Assembly (NCBI RefSeq): GCF_000496755.2
Contig: NZ_AYKS02000002.1
Location: forward strand, 1 to 35,380
Direction of reading: 5' to 3'
Length of the DNA: 35,380 bases
From: Serratia sp. DD3
GTDB taxonomy: Bacteria > Pseudomonadota > Gammaproteobacteria > Enterobacterales > Enterobacteriaceae
Every line of letters starts with the position of its first letter. The stretch's first letter is position 1. The position numbers and the translations under genes were made by a program. Positions 1 through 9,942 of this stretch are shown here, one piece after another. The notes beneath the pieces are model-generated. The model had not been told where the DNA came from. It did not search any database and was given only the letters and a program-made list of their open reading frames with translations.

Positions 1-1
1 C

Positions 2-328
2 CCTGAACACGTCTGGATTGCTCGCCAGCCCGTAGATATGCGGTGTGGGGTGGATAAGTTAACCCAATATGTTGCCGAACATCTCGGTCAGACCTGGCAA
101 AGTGAAGCCGCGTTTATTTTCTGTAATAAAGCACGCACTCGCATCAAGTTGTTGCGCTGGGATAAGCACGGGGTCTGGTTGGCGGTACGTCGATTACATC
201 GCGGTCATTTTGTCTGGCCTCGAGAAGGTGACACCACCTGGACACTGACCACCGAGCAATTTTCGTGGTTGATAAAAGGCATTGACTGGCAACAGATCGA
301 AGGCCAAATTTTGACGAAGTGGCAATAA
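2..328 (+). CDS. tnpB: IS66-family accessory protein TnpB (5' end outside window)
   Basis: This is the C-terminal part of the small IS66 Orf2/TnpB protein, an accessory factor needed for transposition of elements of this family. An internal ATG occurs at 38, but the frame is open upstream to base 2. The upstream codons read PEHVWIARQPVD and lead into MRCGVDKLTQYV, which matches the family hallmark (W-x-A-x-x-P-x-D-M-R-x-G-x-D-x-L). The true start is therefore before the window. The end also fits the family: a basic and aromatic stretch (RIKLLRWDKHGVWLAVRRL), then a PREG segment and an LIKGIDW motif. tnpC follows 63 bp downstream on the same strand. The function is inferred from family resemblance. 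Confidence 0.88.
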   Translation, partial: PEHVWIARQPVDMRCGVDKLTQYVAEHLGQTWQSEAAFIFCNKARTRIKLLRWDKHGVWLAVRRLHRGHFVWPREGDTTWTLTTEQFSWLIKGIDWQQIEGQILTKWQ

Positions 329-391
329 AAATAACCACATAATCATTTGATTTAAATGATGATATTTAATCAATGTGGTAATATGATTGCC

Positions 392-1876
392 ATGATGACA
401 TTGCCGTCCGACCTGACTAATGACCAATTACGCACGCTGGTGATAAAACTCCAGCGTGAGAATACTCGTCTGGCTGAGTTGCTGGCTCAGGCACGTCAAG
501 CCCGGTTTGGACGCAAGGCAGAAAACTTCTCACCCGCTCAGCTCAGCCTGTTGGATGAGGACAGTGAAACTGATATTAGTGCGCTGGAAGCTGAACTGGA
601 AAAAACCTTGCCCGCAGCACCACTGGCTACGGTAAATAAACCCAAGCGCCAGGCATTAGCCGCTCACTTGCCACGTGAAGAAATCAGGCTAGAGCCGGAG
701 AGCGCAAACTGCCCACAGTGCGGTGATCCACTGCGTTTTCTCCGTGATGAAATCAACGAGACACTGGATTATATTCCGGCACAATTTATTGTCAGAAAAA
801 CGGTGCGTCCACAATACAGTTGCCCGTGCTGCCAGACGGTACACAGTGCCGAGTTACCGGCGCAGGTGATTGATAAAGGTCAGGCTGCCCCCGGTTTATT
901 GGCACATATCACCATCAATAAATGTGTTGACCATCTTCCGCTGTATCGGCAAAGCCAAATCTTCGCTCGCGATGGAATAACACTACCAATCAGTACATTG
1001 TCTGACTGGATGGGTAAAGTGGGTGTTGCACTCAAACCCCTTGTCGAACGGTTGCATGCGTTACTCTGTGAGCAGAAGGTATTGCACGCTGATGAAACGC
1101 CACTCACCCTGCTGGCAGGTAAAAAAGGCACCACACAGCGTGGTTATCTCTGGGCGTATGCTTCTCCGGCAGCGGCAGAGCAGCGTATGGTGATGTTTGA
1201 TTGCCAACCTGGACGCAATGGGGGCTATGCACAGACTTTTTTGACCGGTTTTACCGGTACGTTGGTTGTTGATGACTATGCTGGCTATAAATCACTCTTT
1301 GCTTCTGGCGCAATAAAAGAAGCCGGGTGCCTTGCCCACGTCAGACGTAAGTTCTTTGAGCAATACAAAGTTAACCATCACCCACTGGCCAAACGCGTAC
1401 TGGACGGCATCCGCGAGTTGTACAAATTAGAGCGGTTGATAAAAACGCGAACAACCCAAAATCGGCAACGATGGCGAAACCGTTATGCCAAACCGCATCT
1501 GGCTACGCTGCATGCCCTGTTATTAGCACAACAACATCAAGTTCCTGGTAACTCGGGGATCCACAAAGCTATCCTGCATGCCTTGAAACGCTGGCCAGCC
1601 TTGCTCTGTTATCTGGATGATGGCGCGATCCCCATTGACAACAACCATATTGAAAACTGCATCCGTCCTGTGGCATTGGGTAGAAAAAATTGGCTCTTTG
1701 CAGGTTCACTGCTGGCCGGGCAGCGCATGGCCGGTATCATGAGTCTGCTACAAACCGCCAAACTCAATGGTATAGAACCCTTTACCTGGTTGAGCTTCGT
1801 TCTTACTCATATACCGACATGGAAAAATAGCCAACTGGACGAGCTGCTACCCTTCGCAAAAAACACCTTCGCTTAA
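392..1876 (+). CDS. tnpC: IS66-family transposase TnpC
   Basis: This DDE transposase of about 494 residues catalyses movement of the IS66 element. The order of parts is typical: an N-terminal coiled-coil region (LRTLVIKLQRENTRLAELLAQ), a basic RFGRKAE segment, and a zinc-finger with CPQC near residue 107 and CPCC near 145. The catalytic domain follows, with Asp in LHADETPL, Asp in VVDDYAGY and Glu in NNHIENCIRPVALGRKNW. A C-terminal IS66_C tail (IEPFTWLSFVLTHIP) ends the protein. The frame is open from ATG 356. I prefer the ATG at 392, because relatives begin with a short Met-x-x-Leu-Pro lead; 356, 383 and 395 remain possible. The gene looks intact, so the element may be active if its left half is complete. 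Confidence 0.9.
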   Translation: MMTLPSDLTNDQLRTLVIKLQRENTRLAELLAQARQARFGRKAENFSPAQLSLLDEDSETDISALEAELEKTLPAAPLATVNKPKRQALAAHLPREEIRLEPESANCPQCGDPLRFLRDEINETLDYIPAQFIVRKTVRPQYSCPCCQTVHSAELPAQVIDKGQAAPGLLAHITINKCVDHLPLYRQSQIFARDGITLPISTLSDWMGKVGVALKPLVERLHALLCEQKVLHADETPLTLLAGKKGTTQRGYLWAYASPAAAEQRMVMFDCQPGRNGGYAQTFLTGFTGTLVVDDYAGYKSLFASGAIKEAGCLAHVRRKFFEQYKVNHHPLAKRVLDGIRELYKLERLIKTRTTQNRQRWRNRYAKPHLATLHALLLAQQHQVPGNSGIHKAILHALKRWPALLCYLDDGAIPIDNNHIENCIRPVALGRKNWLFAGSLLAGQRMAGIMSLLQTAKLNGIEPFTWLSFVLTHIPTWKNSQLDELLPFAKNTFA

Positions 1877-1937
1877 TTAGTACGAACAGAATAACCAATA
1901 AGGTTATTTACACAAGGTGATACCACCGGATGCTTAC

Positions 1938-2300
1938 GTTTTCAAACCATTTAATGGTGGTAGGGTGCAAAAAATATATTTTTGCCTAACTCCTCAAAAC
2001 GAGCATGAAGTGAAAGGACTGTTGGCTCAGTACAATACTGTACCTGCTACGCCTTCTGAATAACCTGTTTAGCCACGCCACGCGCCATGATAGATGACAG
2101 CACAAACAACTATGGGGATGTTTACCCCAAATCTGATTTATTCAAAAAAGCCTAGTTTTTGTTGACTACTTCACTAAGGCTGCATGAATATAACGGTGGG
2201 TTACCCCCCAAACGAATCGGAAAACCGATACTGGGAAAACTCTAAATCAGTGGTCAGTTTTAGTTGACCACTACACTACAAAACACAATAAGGATGTTAT
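1938..2300. other. Gene-poor region between the IS66 end and the M10 protease
   Basis: No full gene is present. From the IS end to a TAA at about 2062 one plus-strand frame reads as a coding-like tail (KIYFCLTPQNEHEV...VPATPSE). It may be the 3' scrap of a gene cut by the IS; I do not recognise it. Further on, an interrupted palindrome AGTGGTCA-N8-TGACCACT lies at 2249-2272, 28 bp before the protease start. A related string (GTTGACTACTTCACTA) lies about 100 bp upstream. These resemble ends of mobile elements, but none can be named from sequence alone. I found no convincing sigma-70 promoter with normal spacing. Confidence 0.5.
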
Positions 2301-5300
2301 ATGACAATCTATAAAACACCAATCAGCAAAACAGGCAATGAATATATCGACTTTCTGTTAGCTCACAATCAAAAGTTTCTTCCTTCAGAAGGTGAAAACA
2401 CCTATACATGGAGCTTTGTACGTCTGGATCGAGCACCAACAGATGAACTTCATGGCGGAATAATTTCAGAAACCTCTCAAGAATATGCCAGATATGCTTT
2501 TCAGCAGATGAGCAATATTATTAATGTTAATTTTAGAGAAATTGATGCCTCAATAAATACCCCCGGAGATATCCACGTTTACTCCCCTGCCTATTCGGCT
2601 CCTTATGAAGGTGTAGCGGTAAGCAATAATGGTGCTGAATACGCAGAATTGCAGTATAAGGATCGACCATCTCCTAGTCTAGAGGATAATTGGGATGTAG
2701 CAGGTCATGAACTCGGTCATATTATGGGGCTTGGCCATACACATTCATTAGTAAATGGAGAGTGGGTTACCGATACCTATCGTTCAGACATGAATAGAAT
2801 TGATACTCTCATGTCATATAATCACGGTGAAAAAGCTAATGGTACTGGTGAACGGCTGAATATTCTGGATGAAATAGGAAATCGTACCGCTCATGCATTT
2901 AACCACACTTATGGTATCTACGATATGCTGGTTCTACAGCATATTTATGGTGCAAATACCAGCTACAACGCTGGAGATACAACCTATACCTATACCCCTG
3001 ATAGCCTAAGTTTCTTTGAAACCATTTGGGATGGTGGCGGTAACGATACTATTGATATTTCTGCTTTCAATAACGGTGCTGAACTGAATCTCAATGGCGG
3101 GACTCGTAGTTCCGTCTATATTTCAACCAACATAATACAAGAAGCTATGAATGCCTATAACGGAAAAAACAGTATTGGTATTGCTTATGGCGCCAATATT
3201 GAAAACGCTAAGGGTACTCAAGGTAATGACATTATTTACGGCAATGAACTGAATAACACGATTTACGGTAATGCCGGCAATGACATTATTTACGGCGGTG
3301 CCGGTAATGACTGGATTCATGGTGGCGAAGGTAGTAATATTCTCTATGGAGATGATGGCAGCGATACCCTAGTCTCTTACGGTAAGGACACACTATACGG
3401 AGGTATGGGTGATGACCGTTATCAGATATACGGCAATGATTATGTTCAGGTTATTGAAAAAGAGAATGGTGGCTATGGCGACTTTATGATGGTTTATACC
3501 AAAGGCGTTACCAACTATATTCTTTCGGATAATGTCGAACATCTTGAACTAGATAGTTTTGCAACCTACAACTCTACCCTGACGGGAAACAGCTTAAATA
3601 ACCATTTGTATGGTAACGATGGTGACAACATCCTTACAGGTCGAAAAGGAAGTGACCGGTCACAGGGTTATAAAGGAAGTGATACCTATATATTCAGTAG
3701 TGGCGATGGTAAAGATTATATTGGTGAATACTATAACGACAAGACGGCCTCAACCGATAACGATGTTTTACTGCTGACCGATATTTCAGCTAATCAGTTA
3801 TGGTTTACCAAGACAGGCACCTCCAGCTATATGGGACTAAGAGTTTCAATATTAGGCACAACCGATGAGATTAATATTGATGGCTGGTACACATATAATG
3901 CTAAACTGGAACAGATAAAAACTCAGGATGGCGTGGTGCTGTCCATTGCGCAGATAGAAGCTCTGGTTGGTATTATGGCTAGCCAGACTAAGCCTTCAGG
4001 AAATACCTCAACGATTATTCATGACTATCTGGCGCAAACTGGTACCGGATCCCCTTCCGGTGACCAACTTTTCTATGGTAATGAGCAGAATAATTCAATC
4101 AGCACCGGAACAGCAAACTCCACACTGTATGGTGGTTCGGGCAATGACACCTTAACCGGTGGAGCAGGTAATGACACACTATATGGTAATGATGGAGATG
4201 ACACACTATCCGGTGGTGCAGGAACAAATATTCTTATCGGTGGTGCCGGTAATGATACATTAATATCCAACAAAGGTAACGATACCCTGATTGGTGGCGC
4301 AGGAAATGATAAATATCAAATATGGGGAAATGAATACCGTATTATAGAAGAGAGTCAGGGAGGAATCGATAGAGTAGAAATATATACAACAAATACCATT
4401 CAGTTTATTACACCGGATAATATCGAGAACATCAGTCTAAATTACCCCTATATGAACCACTCAGGAATCACTGGTAATGCGCTAGATAATGCTATTAATG
4501 GCAACGTTGGCAATAATCTTTTAATTGGCGGTAAAGGAAAAGACACCTTACAGGGATATCAAGGCAGCGATACCTATGTATTTAATTTAGGCGATGGTCA
4601 GGACACCATCTGGGAGTACGATAACAATACGGTACCCATCACCGATATCGATATTTTACGTTTCACTGATATCAATGCCGATAGACTCTGGTTTAGTAAA
4701 TATTCTTACGGGGGCTATGAATCACTGATGGTACGGGTTCTTGGAACCAGTGACCAGATAGTGGTTAATCGCTGGTATTCCAGTAACGACAAGCTGGAGC
4801 AAATTCAAACCGCGGATGGAATTACACTGTCTATTGCTCAGGTTGAAGCGTTAGTGAGCATGATGTCCCAACAAACCATGCCAACAGGCAATAGCTCCAC
4901 TGTTATTCAGGATTACCTGACACAAACCAACGTAGTCTACGGCACTCACGGTGAAGATTATCTTTCCAATGATGCAGCCAGTAGCACCTTCTACGGTGGC
5001 AATGGCAACGATAAAATCATCTCCAAAGGCGATGATATGCTTTATGGTGGTAATGGAAACGATGTTTATGAAATACATGGAACAACGCTTTATGTGTTTG
5101 AAGAAAAAAATGCCGGGCTTGATACAATACAGTTATATACAAATAAGGCTATTGACTATTTTATTCCGGATAATGTCGAAAATATGATGATAATGAATCT
5201 TACCGAAACATATGCTTTAAAAAATACCGGTAACGATTTAGATAACTTCATACAGGGTAACCATGGAAATAACATTCTTGCCGGAGGAAAAGGTAATGAC

Positions 5301-5702
5301 ATTTTACAAGGCTTCTTCGGTGGTGACACTTATGTCTTCAATAAAGGGGATGGTCAGGACATCATTAAAGAAGCCAAAAATAATACTTATGCAGATACCG
5401 GAACCGATGTCTTATTGTTCACGGATATTTCATCCAACCAGTTATGGTTTACCAAAGATTTATCCAATGGCGGTGAGTCACTGCTGATTAATGTGCTTGG
5501 TACTACCGATGAGATACTTGTTAGCAACTGGTATTCTGGTAATGCCACGCTAGAGCAAATAAAAACCCAAGATGGCGTCACCTTATCCACTGACCAAATT
5601 GAATCTATGGTCAACGTAATGAGTTCGTATGCGATGCCAGCAGCTTACAACTCATCAATTATTGATGATTATATGACACAAGCGTCAATAATAATGGGTT
5701 AA
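2301..5702 (+). CDS. M10 (serralysin-type) zinc metalloprotease with three RTX modules
   Basis: This is a predicted secreted calcium-binding metalloprotease of 1133 residues. Residues 136-146 carry the zinc signature HELGHIMGLGH (HExxHxxGxxH) and residues 171-173 the Met-turn MSY, as in serralysins. RTX nonapeptides (GGxGxDxLx type) cluster near residues 305-370, 610-673 and 899-925. Each cluster is followed by a haemolysin-type calcium-binding-related module with a conserved block (LWF at 500, 796 and 1048) and an end such as IIxDYxxQT. Known serralysins are about 470-500 residues, so this one is enlarged by module duplication. No N-terminal signal peptide is visible, which fits type I secretion, but no ABC exporter, membrane-fusion or inhibitor gene is nearby. 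The C-terminus (YMTQASIIMG) is the end of the last module rather than the usual serralysin tail. An AAGGA ribosome site precedes the ATG. The substrate is unknown. Confidence 0.88.
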   Translation: MTIYKTPISKTGNEYIDFLLAHNQKFLPSEGENTYTWSFVRLDRAPTDELHGGIISETSQEYARYAFQQMSNIINVNFREIDASINTPGDIHVYSPAYSAPYEGVAVSNNGAEYAELQYKDRPSPSLEDNWDVAGHELGHIMGLGHTHSLVNGEWVTDTYRSDMNRIDTLMSYNHGEKANGTGERLNILDEIGNRTAHAFNHTYGIYDMLVLQHIYGANTSYNAGDTTYTYTPDSLSFFETIWDGGGNDTIDISAFNNGAELNLNGGTRSSVYISTNIIQEAMNAYNGKNSIGIAYGANIENAKGTQGNDIIYGNELNNTIYGNAGNDIIYGGAGNDWIHGGEGSNILYGDDGSDTLVSYGKDTLYGGMGDDRYQIYGNDYVQVIEKENGGYGDFMMVYTKGVTNYILSDNVEHLELDSFATYNSTLTGNSLNNHLYGNDGDNILTGRKGSDRSQGYKGSDTYIFSSGDGKDYIGEYYNDKTASTDNDVLLLTDISANQLWFTKTGTSSYMGLRVSILGTTDEINIDGWYTYNAKLEQIKTQDGVVLSIAQIEALVGIMASQTKPSGNTSTIIHDYLAQTGTGSPSGDQLFYGNEQNNSISTGTANSTLYGGSGNDTLTGGAGNDTLYGNDGDDTLSGGAGTNILIGGAGNDTLISNKGNDTLIGGAGNDKYQIWGNEYRIIEESQGGIDRVEIYTTNTIQFITPDNIENISLNYPYMNHSGITGNALDNAINGNVGNNLLIGGKGKDTLQGYQGSDTYVFNLGDGQDTIWEYDNNTVPITDIDILRFTDINADRLWFSKYSYGGYESLMVRVLGTSDQIVVNRWYSSNDKLEQIQTADGITLSIAQVEALVSMMSQQTMPTGNSSTVIQDYLTQTNVVYGTHGEDYLSNDAASSTFYGGNGNDKIISKGDDMLYGGNGNDVYEIHGTTLYVFEEKNAGLDTIQLYTNKAIDYFIPDNVENMMIMNLTETYALKNTGNDLDNFIQGNHGNNILAGGKGNDILQGFFGGDTYVFNKGDGQDIIKEAKNNTYADTGTDVLLFTDISSNQLWFTKDLSNGGESLLINVLGTTDEILVSNWYSGNATLEQIKTQDGVTLSTDQIESMVNVMSSYAMPAAYNSSIIDDYMTQASIIMG

Positions 5703-5732
5703 TATCAACTTAACCAGCAGCATATAAACCAC

Positions 5733-5775
5733 ATAAGCAACGTTCACTTTAAGTGGGTGTTGCTTATTTCTTATC
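5733..5775 (+). terminator. Rho-independent terminator after the protease gene
   Basis: The arms ATAAGCAAC (5733-5741) and GTTGCTTAT (5759-5767) pair perfectly. The inner bases continue the stem through three G-T wobble pairs and then CACTT/AAGTG. A T-rich tail (TTCTTATCATTCTT) follows. It lies 30 bp past the stop codon at 5702. Confidence 0.8.
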
Positions 5776-6108
5776 ATTCTTAAGCCACGTCGATGGGCGC
5801 GTCAGCTGGCCACGGTGGTCGCTATTGACGGTGGAGCACACACCGATAATGCTAGCTGAGATCAGATTAGTCTGGGGAAATTAGCTTAATCCAATGCGCC
5901 GGTTTTGCATCACGCAAAACCGGTCACCCAATGAAGGTGTTTTCAGCGAAAGCACACCGTCAAACAGCCACTTTGGCGCATTCACCAAGGTTGGTCTGCC
6001 GCCAGTGGTCAAGCGGCGAAGAAGTCGATATTCTCCCTGACCGCTGGGCAGGAAAACCATCAATGTTTAAAACTATCAATGTTTAAAAGCATCAAAATTT
6101 TAAAAGCA
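5776..6108. other. Gene-poor region 3' of cobB with a palindrome and short tandem repeats
   Basis: No supported gene is present. A perfect 10-bp inverted repeat, CCGGTTTTGC-ATCAC-GCAAAACCGG, lies at 5899-5923 without a T-tract. Four degenerate copies of a 16-17 bp A/T-rich unit (ATCAATGTTTAAAA / ATCAAAATTTTAAAA) run from about 6058 to 6118, into the cobB stop codon. Short open stretches on both strands (for example the plus-strand peptide ending AIDGGAHTDNAS before a stop near 5850) look like decayed coding scraps or a dispersed intergenic repeat. I cannot identify them. Confidence 0.45.
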
Positions 6109-6945
6109 TCAAAATTTGTCTGCCCGCTCAATCTTCCCCATCAAAAACTTGTGTACAAAGTAAGGCACCACTTCACTGGCCGGGCCATAATGTTTCTCTT
6201 CAAACTGGCTTTCCACCTGGCTGGGCTCCAGGTTCAACTCCATCGTATAAGCCCCACCAAGGCGCGCCTCATGTACAAAACCCGCCGCCGGGTAAACATT
6301 ACCCGAAGTACCAATCGCCACAAAGAAATCAGCTTTGGCTAATGCGGCGTAGATTTCATCCATTTTCAGCGGCATTTCCCCAAACCAGACCACATGTGGC
6401 CGTAGCGGTGCCGGGAACTGACAGCAGTGACAGCGTTCATCCACGCTGAGATCTCCTGACCACTCAAACACCTGCCCAGAACTGGTGCAGCGCACCTTCA
6501 ATAGCTCACCGTGCATATGCACTACCCGCTTGCTGCCAGCCCGCTCATGCAGATTATCGATATTCTGTGTCACCAGTAGAAAGTTATCCCCCAGCCACTC
6601 TTCCAGGCTGGCTAATACCCGATGTGCGGCATTAGGGGCGATTTCAGGCAGCTGAAGCTGTTGCCGACGGGCATTATAAAATGCCTGTACCAACGCAGGA
6701 TCGCGTTTAAAGCCATCCAGCGTCGCCACATCCTCTACTCGGTGCTCTTCCCATAACCCATCAACGGCCCGGAAAGTACGGATACCGGACTCAGCAGAGA
6801 TACCCGCCCCGGTCAATACCACCACAAATGGCTTTTTCAGCTCAGCTGTCGCCATGGTATCGCGATGAAAAATTCTTGAACGAAAACGTTGATGTAGCAG
6901 GTTTTTTCTCTTACGAAACTGAAACAGCTGATGATGAGTACGCAT
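6109..6945 (-). CDS. cobB: NAD-dependent protein deacylase (sirtuin) CobB
   Basis: This cytoplasmic sirtuin removes acetyl and succinyl groups from lysines using NAD+. At 278 residues it matches the long form of E. coli CobB (279), including the basic N-terminal extension ([15 protein letters not shown]). Visible motifs are the Rossmann [14 protein letters not shown], the Tyr and Arg of FYNARRQQL that define desuccinylating sirtuins, [12 protein letters not shown], and HMHGELLKV with catalytic His145. A zinc site is given by the Cys of VRCTSSGQ and the CHCC group, and [12 protein letters not shown] follows. A strong ribosome site (TAAGGAG, 5 nt before ATG) fixes the start. The gene lies 64 bp after nagK as the last member of the lolCDE-nagK-cobB block. 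Short tandem repeats overlap its stop codon, and the last residues (ERADKF) differ from E. coli. Confidence 0.97.
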   Translation of the reverse strand: MRTHHQLFQFRKRKNLLHQRFRSRIFHRDTMATAELKKPFVVVLTGAGISAESGIRTFRAVDGLWEEHRVEDVATLDGFKRDPALVQAFYNARRQQLQLPEIAPNAAHRVLASLEEWLGDNFLLVTQNIDNLHERAGSKRVVHMHGELLKVRCTSSGQVFEWSGDLSVDERCHCCQFPAPLRPHVVWFGEMPLKMDEIYAALAKADFFVAIGTSGNVYPAAGFVHEARLGGAYTMELNLEPSQVESQFEEKHYGPASEVVPYFVHKFLMGKIERADKF

Positions 6946-7009
6946 AAGCTCTCCTTAAATTATACCCGGGTCAGCGCTGTTCAAAACGCACTGAGTGTGT
7001 CTCTGCAAC

Positions 7010-7939
7010 TTAAATGGGGCTGGCACTATTATCATCGCGCAGATTAAGCAACGCCGCGCCTCTAACGCCACCCGCATCACCATAACGTGCCTGTTCGATG
7101 CGCGGCAATTTGGCGACGGATAATAGATAGTTCGGCAAGCGCTGAGGTAATGCCTGATAAATCTCGCTAAAATTCGATAAACCACCACCGAACACCACTA
7201 AATGGGGATCAATAAGGGTTAGCAAGTTGCCCAGGCAAATAGCCAACACCTCTAGGTATCGATCAACATGCGCCACCGCTTGCGGCTCACCGGCGTGATA
7301 ATGTGCAATAATTTGTTGTGCTGACAGTTGCTGCTGATAAAAATGCGCATACATCCATTCAAATCCACGGCCTGACAGATAATTTTCAATGCAACCCGCA
7401 TGACCACAACCACAGGCAACCCGTGGAATATCACGCCCCAGTACCTCCAGCGCATCCACCGGTAAGCGGAAATGGCCAAATTCACCGGCAATATGGTTAC
7501 GCCCAGCCAGCACTTTACCATCAACAATCAAACCACCACCGACACCTGTCCCCAGAATGATACCCAGTACCACCGGATAACGGCGAAACTCTGGGTCCCA
7601 GGCTTCAGACAAGGCAAAGCAGTTGGCATCGTTATCGACCCTGACCTCACGACCAATCAAGCGGCTCAGATCACCAGGTAATGGCTGCCCCATGGCTGCA
7701 GGGACATTAGCGGTAAACAACGTGCCATCTTCATTTGGCAACCCAGGAATACCGATCCCCACCTTACCCGCTGAACCACAAAAATTATCGGCCTCAACGG
7801 TCAAATCATGTAACACCGCCAACAGTTCTTGATAGTGTTCACGCGGTGTTGGTACCCGTTTTTGCCAGATGCACTGCAAATCAGTATCGAATACACCCAG
7901 TTCAATCTTGGTGCCACCCATATCGAAACCATAGTACAT
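7010..7939 (-). CDS. nagK: N-acetyl-D-glucosamine kinase NagK
   Basis: This ROK-family sugar kinase phosphorylates GlcNAc released in the cytoplasm, mainly from murein recycling, to GlcNAc-6-phosphate with ATP. Visible features are the N-terminal phosphate loop [18 protein letters not shown], the [13 protein letters not shown] active-site region, [10 protein letters not shown], and the ROK zinc site [17 protein letters not shown]. The C-terminal GGGLSNF and [10 protein letters not shown] segments are also present. The length, 309 residues, is close to E. coli NagK (303). The frame also allows GTG at 7942, but the family begins MYYGFD and GGAG sits 6 nt before the ATG at 7939. The gene follows lolE by about 50 bp, so it is probably co-transcribed with lolCDE as in E. 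coli. Confidence 0.97.
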   Translation of the reverse strand: MYYGFDMGGTKIELGVFDTDLQCIWQKRVPTPREHYQELLAVLHDLTVEADNFCGSAGKVGIGIPGLPNEDGTLFTANVPAAMGQPLPGDLSRLIGREVRVDNDANCFALSEAWDPEFRRYPVVLGIILGTGVGGGLIVDGKVLAGRNHIAGEFGHFRLPVDALEVLGRDIPRVACGCGHAGCIENYLSGRGFEWMYAHFYQQQLSAQQIIAHYHAGEPQAVAHVDRYLEVLAICLGNLLTLIDPHLVVFGGGLSNFSEIYQALPQRLPNYLLSVAKLPRIEQARYGDAGGVRGAALLNLRDDNSASPI

Positions 7940-7990
7940 CACACTCTCCAGCTAAAAAAATGGAGCCCTTCATCGAGCCTCAGGTTTTTA

Positions 7991-9238
7991 TTATTGGCCG
8001 CTCAAGACGCGGGCAGGATCAATGCGACTGGCTCGTCTGGCAGGATACCAACTGGCCAGCAAGCTAAGGATAATCGCGGTTGCCAACACAATGACCACAT
8101 CTAACCCATGCAGTTCGGAGGGCAGAAAATCAATAAAGTAGATATCGCCAGATAGGAACGAGTGACCGAGCAACTTCTCTAACCCTTTAATGATAGGTGT
8201 CAATTGCAGTGAGGCAATCACCCCAATCACAACGCCACTTAGGCTACCCACTAACCCAGCCAGCAGACCATACCAAATAAAGATGGCACGGATAAAACCG
8301 TCTTTGGCTCCCAGGGTACGCAGCACCGCAATATCGCTACTTTTATCTTTTACTGCCATCACCAAGGTGGAAACAATGTTAAAGCAGGCCACACCAATCA
8401 CCAGTACCATCGCCAGATACATGATGGTACGGACCATTTGAATATCACGGTACATATAGCCATAGGTACCAATCCAGCTTTTAATATAGACGTAACTATT
8501 GGTCACGCCACCGGCATCTCGCACCAGCTTATTCGCCGCAAACACATCATTGACCTTGATGGCAATGCCGGTAACGCTGTCACCCATATCGAGATATTGC
8601 TGGGCATCCGCCAAAGGAACCATCGCCAAGCTGTGATCAAGTTGACCGCTCAGTTGTAAAATACCGCTAACCTGTAGGCGAATACGCTTAGGCTGCAACA
8701 GTTTCATCTGCGGATCACTGTTTGGGATCATCACCGTGACAGAGGAGCCCACCGATACGCCCAAGGCTTCGGCCACCCCTTTACCCAAGATCACCTGCTG
8801 CTCCCCACTTTTGAAATTAGCCCAAGCATCACCTTGTACAAAGTTGGGTAGCGCACTGAGTCGGCTTTCATGTGCAGGATCGACCCCTTTGACCTGCACT
8901 GCACGCAGTTGTGCACCGTTTTCCATCAACCCAGTGAAATTGATATAGGGCGCGGCGGCTAAAATACCCGGTACTTGTTCTATACGCTGCAACGCCTCGG
9001 GCCAATCGGCAAACGGCTGCTCCACCGCTTCGATCTCACCATGGGGGACCACCGCCAGAATACGGTCCTGCAGTTCACGCTCAAAACCGTTCATGGCACT
9101 CAGGCCAACGATCAATACCGCCACCCCCAGCGCAATCCCGATAGTGGAAATCACCGAAATCAGCGAAACCATACCGCCACGCCGCCGGCCACCACTAAAG
9201 CGCAGTGCCATCAACAATGAAAGTGGCAATGCACGCAT
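7991..9238 (-). CDS. lolE: Lipoprotein-releasing ABC transporter permease LolE
   Basis: LolE is one of the two membrane subunits of the inner-membrane LolCDE complex. The complex extracts outer-membrane lipoproteins and hands them to LolA; LolE provides the main lipoprotein-binding site. At 415 residues it matches E. coli LolE (414). It has one N-terminal membrane segment ([22 protein letters not shown]) followed by the family motif [10 protein letters not shown] large periplasmic domain comes next, then three C-terminal membrane segments (including [22 protein letters not shown]) and the ending [12 protein letters not shown]. Its ATG overlaps the lolD stop by one base (TAATG), which indicates translational coupling. 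Nothing is unusual. Confidence 0.97.
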   Translation of the reverse strand: MRALPLSLLMALRFSGGRRRGGMVSLISVISTIGIALGVAVLIVGLSAMNGFERELQDRILAVVPHGEIEAVEQPFADWPEALQRIEQVPGILAAAPYINFTGLMENGAQLRAVQVKGVDPAHESRLSALPNFVQGDAWANFKSGEQQVILGKGVAEALGVSVGSSVTVMIPNSDPQMKLLQPKRIRLQVSGILQLSGQLDHSLAMVPLADAQQYLDMGDSVTGIAIKVNDVFAANKLVRDAGGVTNSYVYIKSWIGTYGYMYRDIQMVRTIMYLAMVLVIGVACFNIVSTLVMAVKDKSSDIAVLRTLGAKDGFIRAIFIWYGLLAGLVGSLSGVVIGVIASLQLTPIIKGLEKLLGHSFLSGDIYFIDFLPSELHGLDVVIVLATAIILSLLASWYPARRASRIDPARVLSGQ

Positions 9239-9942
9239 TACTTGGCCCCCATCAAGGCAGATTCAGCCTGTAACTGGCCATCCACCATTTCCAACTGACG
9301 ACTCAAGCGTTTTGCCAATTGCAGGTCATGAGTCACCACCAGAAATGCCGTCCCTTGACGCACATTCAATTCACCCAACAGATCGAAAATACTATCGGCG
9401 GTGCGCTTATCCAGGTTACCAGTAGGTTCATCTGCCAGTACCAGTGACGGGCTATTCACCAAAGCACGGGCAATGGCCACGCGCTGGCGCTCACCACCGG
9501 AAAGTTCAGAGGGGCGATGTTTACTGCGCTTTTCCAACCCCACCGCTGCCAGCATTGCCAAGGCTTTTTCCTCAGCCAATGCGGGCTTGGTGCCGCCAAT
9601 CAGCAATGGCATTGCCGCATTTTCCAGTGCGGTGAAATCAGGCAGTAAGTGGTGAAATTGATAAATAAACCCGAGTTGACGATTACGTAGCTCAGCCTTG
9701 GCAGCAGAAGAAAGGGTATTCAAGCTCTGCCCTTTATAAATCACCTCGCCAGAAGTGGGCGAATCCAACCCACCCAGCAGGTGTAATAAGGTACTTTTAC
9801 CTGAGCCGGAACTGCCGACAATCGCCATCATCTCACCGGGTTGCATGGCAAAGCTGACATCGCGCAGTACCGAGGTGTGCAAGTTACCTTCCTGATAGGT
9901 TTTACACAGGTTGTCGCACTGCAACAAAAGTTGATTATTCAT
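9238..9942 (-). CDS. lolD: Lipoprotein-releasing ABC transporter ATPase LolD
   Basis: LolD is the cytoplasmic ATPase that powers lipoprotein release by LolCDE. Of its 234 residues, Walker [10 protein letters not shown] falls at 43-51. The Q-loop region is [17 protein letters not shown], the ABC signature is LSGGERQR, Walker B with its D-loop is [12 protein letters not shown], and the switch His is in [14 protein letters not shown] is typical of LolD and separates it from MacB-type ATPases. Its start overlaps the lolC stop by 8 bp, and its stop shares one base with the lolE start. Confidence 0.97.
   Translation of the reverse strand: MNNQLLLQCDNLCKTYQEGNLHTSVLRDVSFAMQPGEMMAIVGSSGSGKSTLLHLLGGLDSPTSGEVIYKGQSLNTLSSAAKAELRNRQLGFIYQFHHLLPDFTALENAAMPLLIGGTKPALAEEKALAMLAAVGLEKRSKHRPSELSGGERQRVAIARALVNSPSLVLADEPTGNLDKRTADSIFDLLGELNVRQGTAFLVVTHDLQLAKRLSRQLEMVDGQLQAESALMGAK

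Larger units (their letters stand above)
1..1937 (+). mobile_element. IS66-family insertion sequence, right part only
   Basis: The window opens inside an IS66-type element. It holds the end of tnpB, the complete tnpC transposase and a right terminus. The end is placed at 1937 because the reverse complement there begins GTAAGCATCCGG; IS66-family terminal repeats characteristically start GTAAG. The left repeat, tnpA and the 8-bp target duplication lie outside the window, so the boundary rests on one end only. No frameshift is visible in the visible genes. Confidence 0.8.

Noticed and set aside
5881..6063. A 60-codon minus-strand frame downstream of cobB
   Set aside because: It spans the 10-bp palindrome, and the opposite strand is equally open. 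No family is recognised, so this is probably intergenic repeat sequence.
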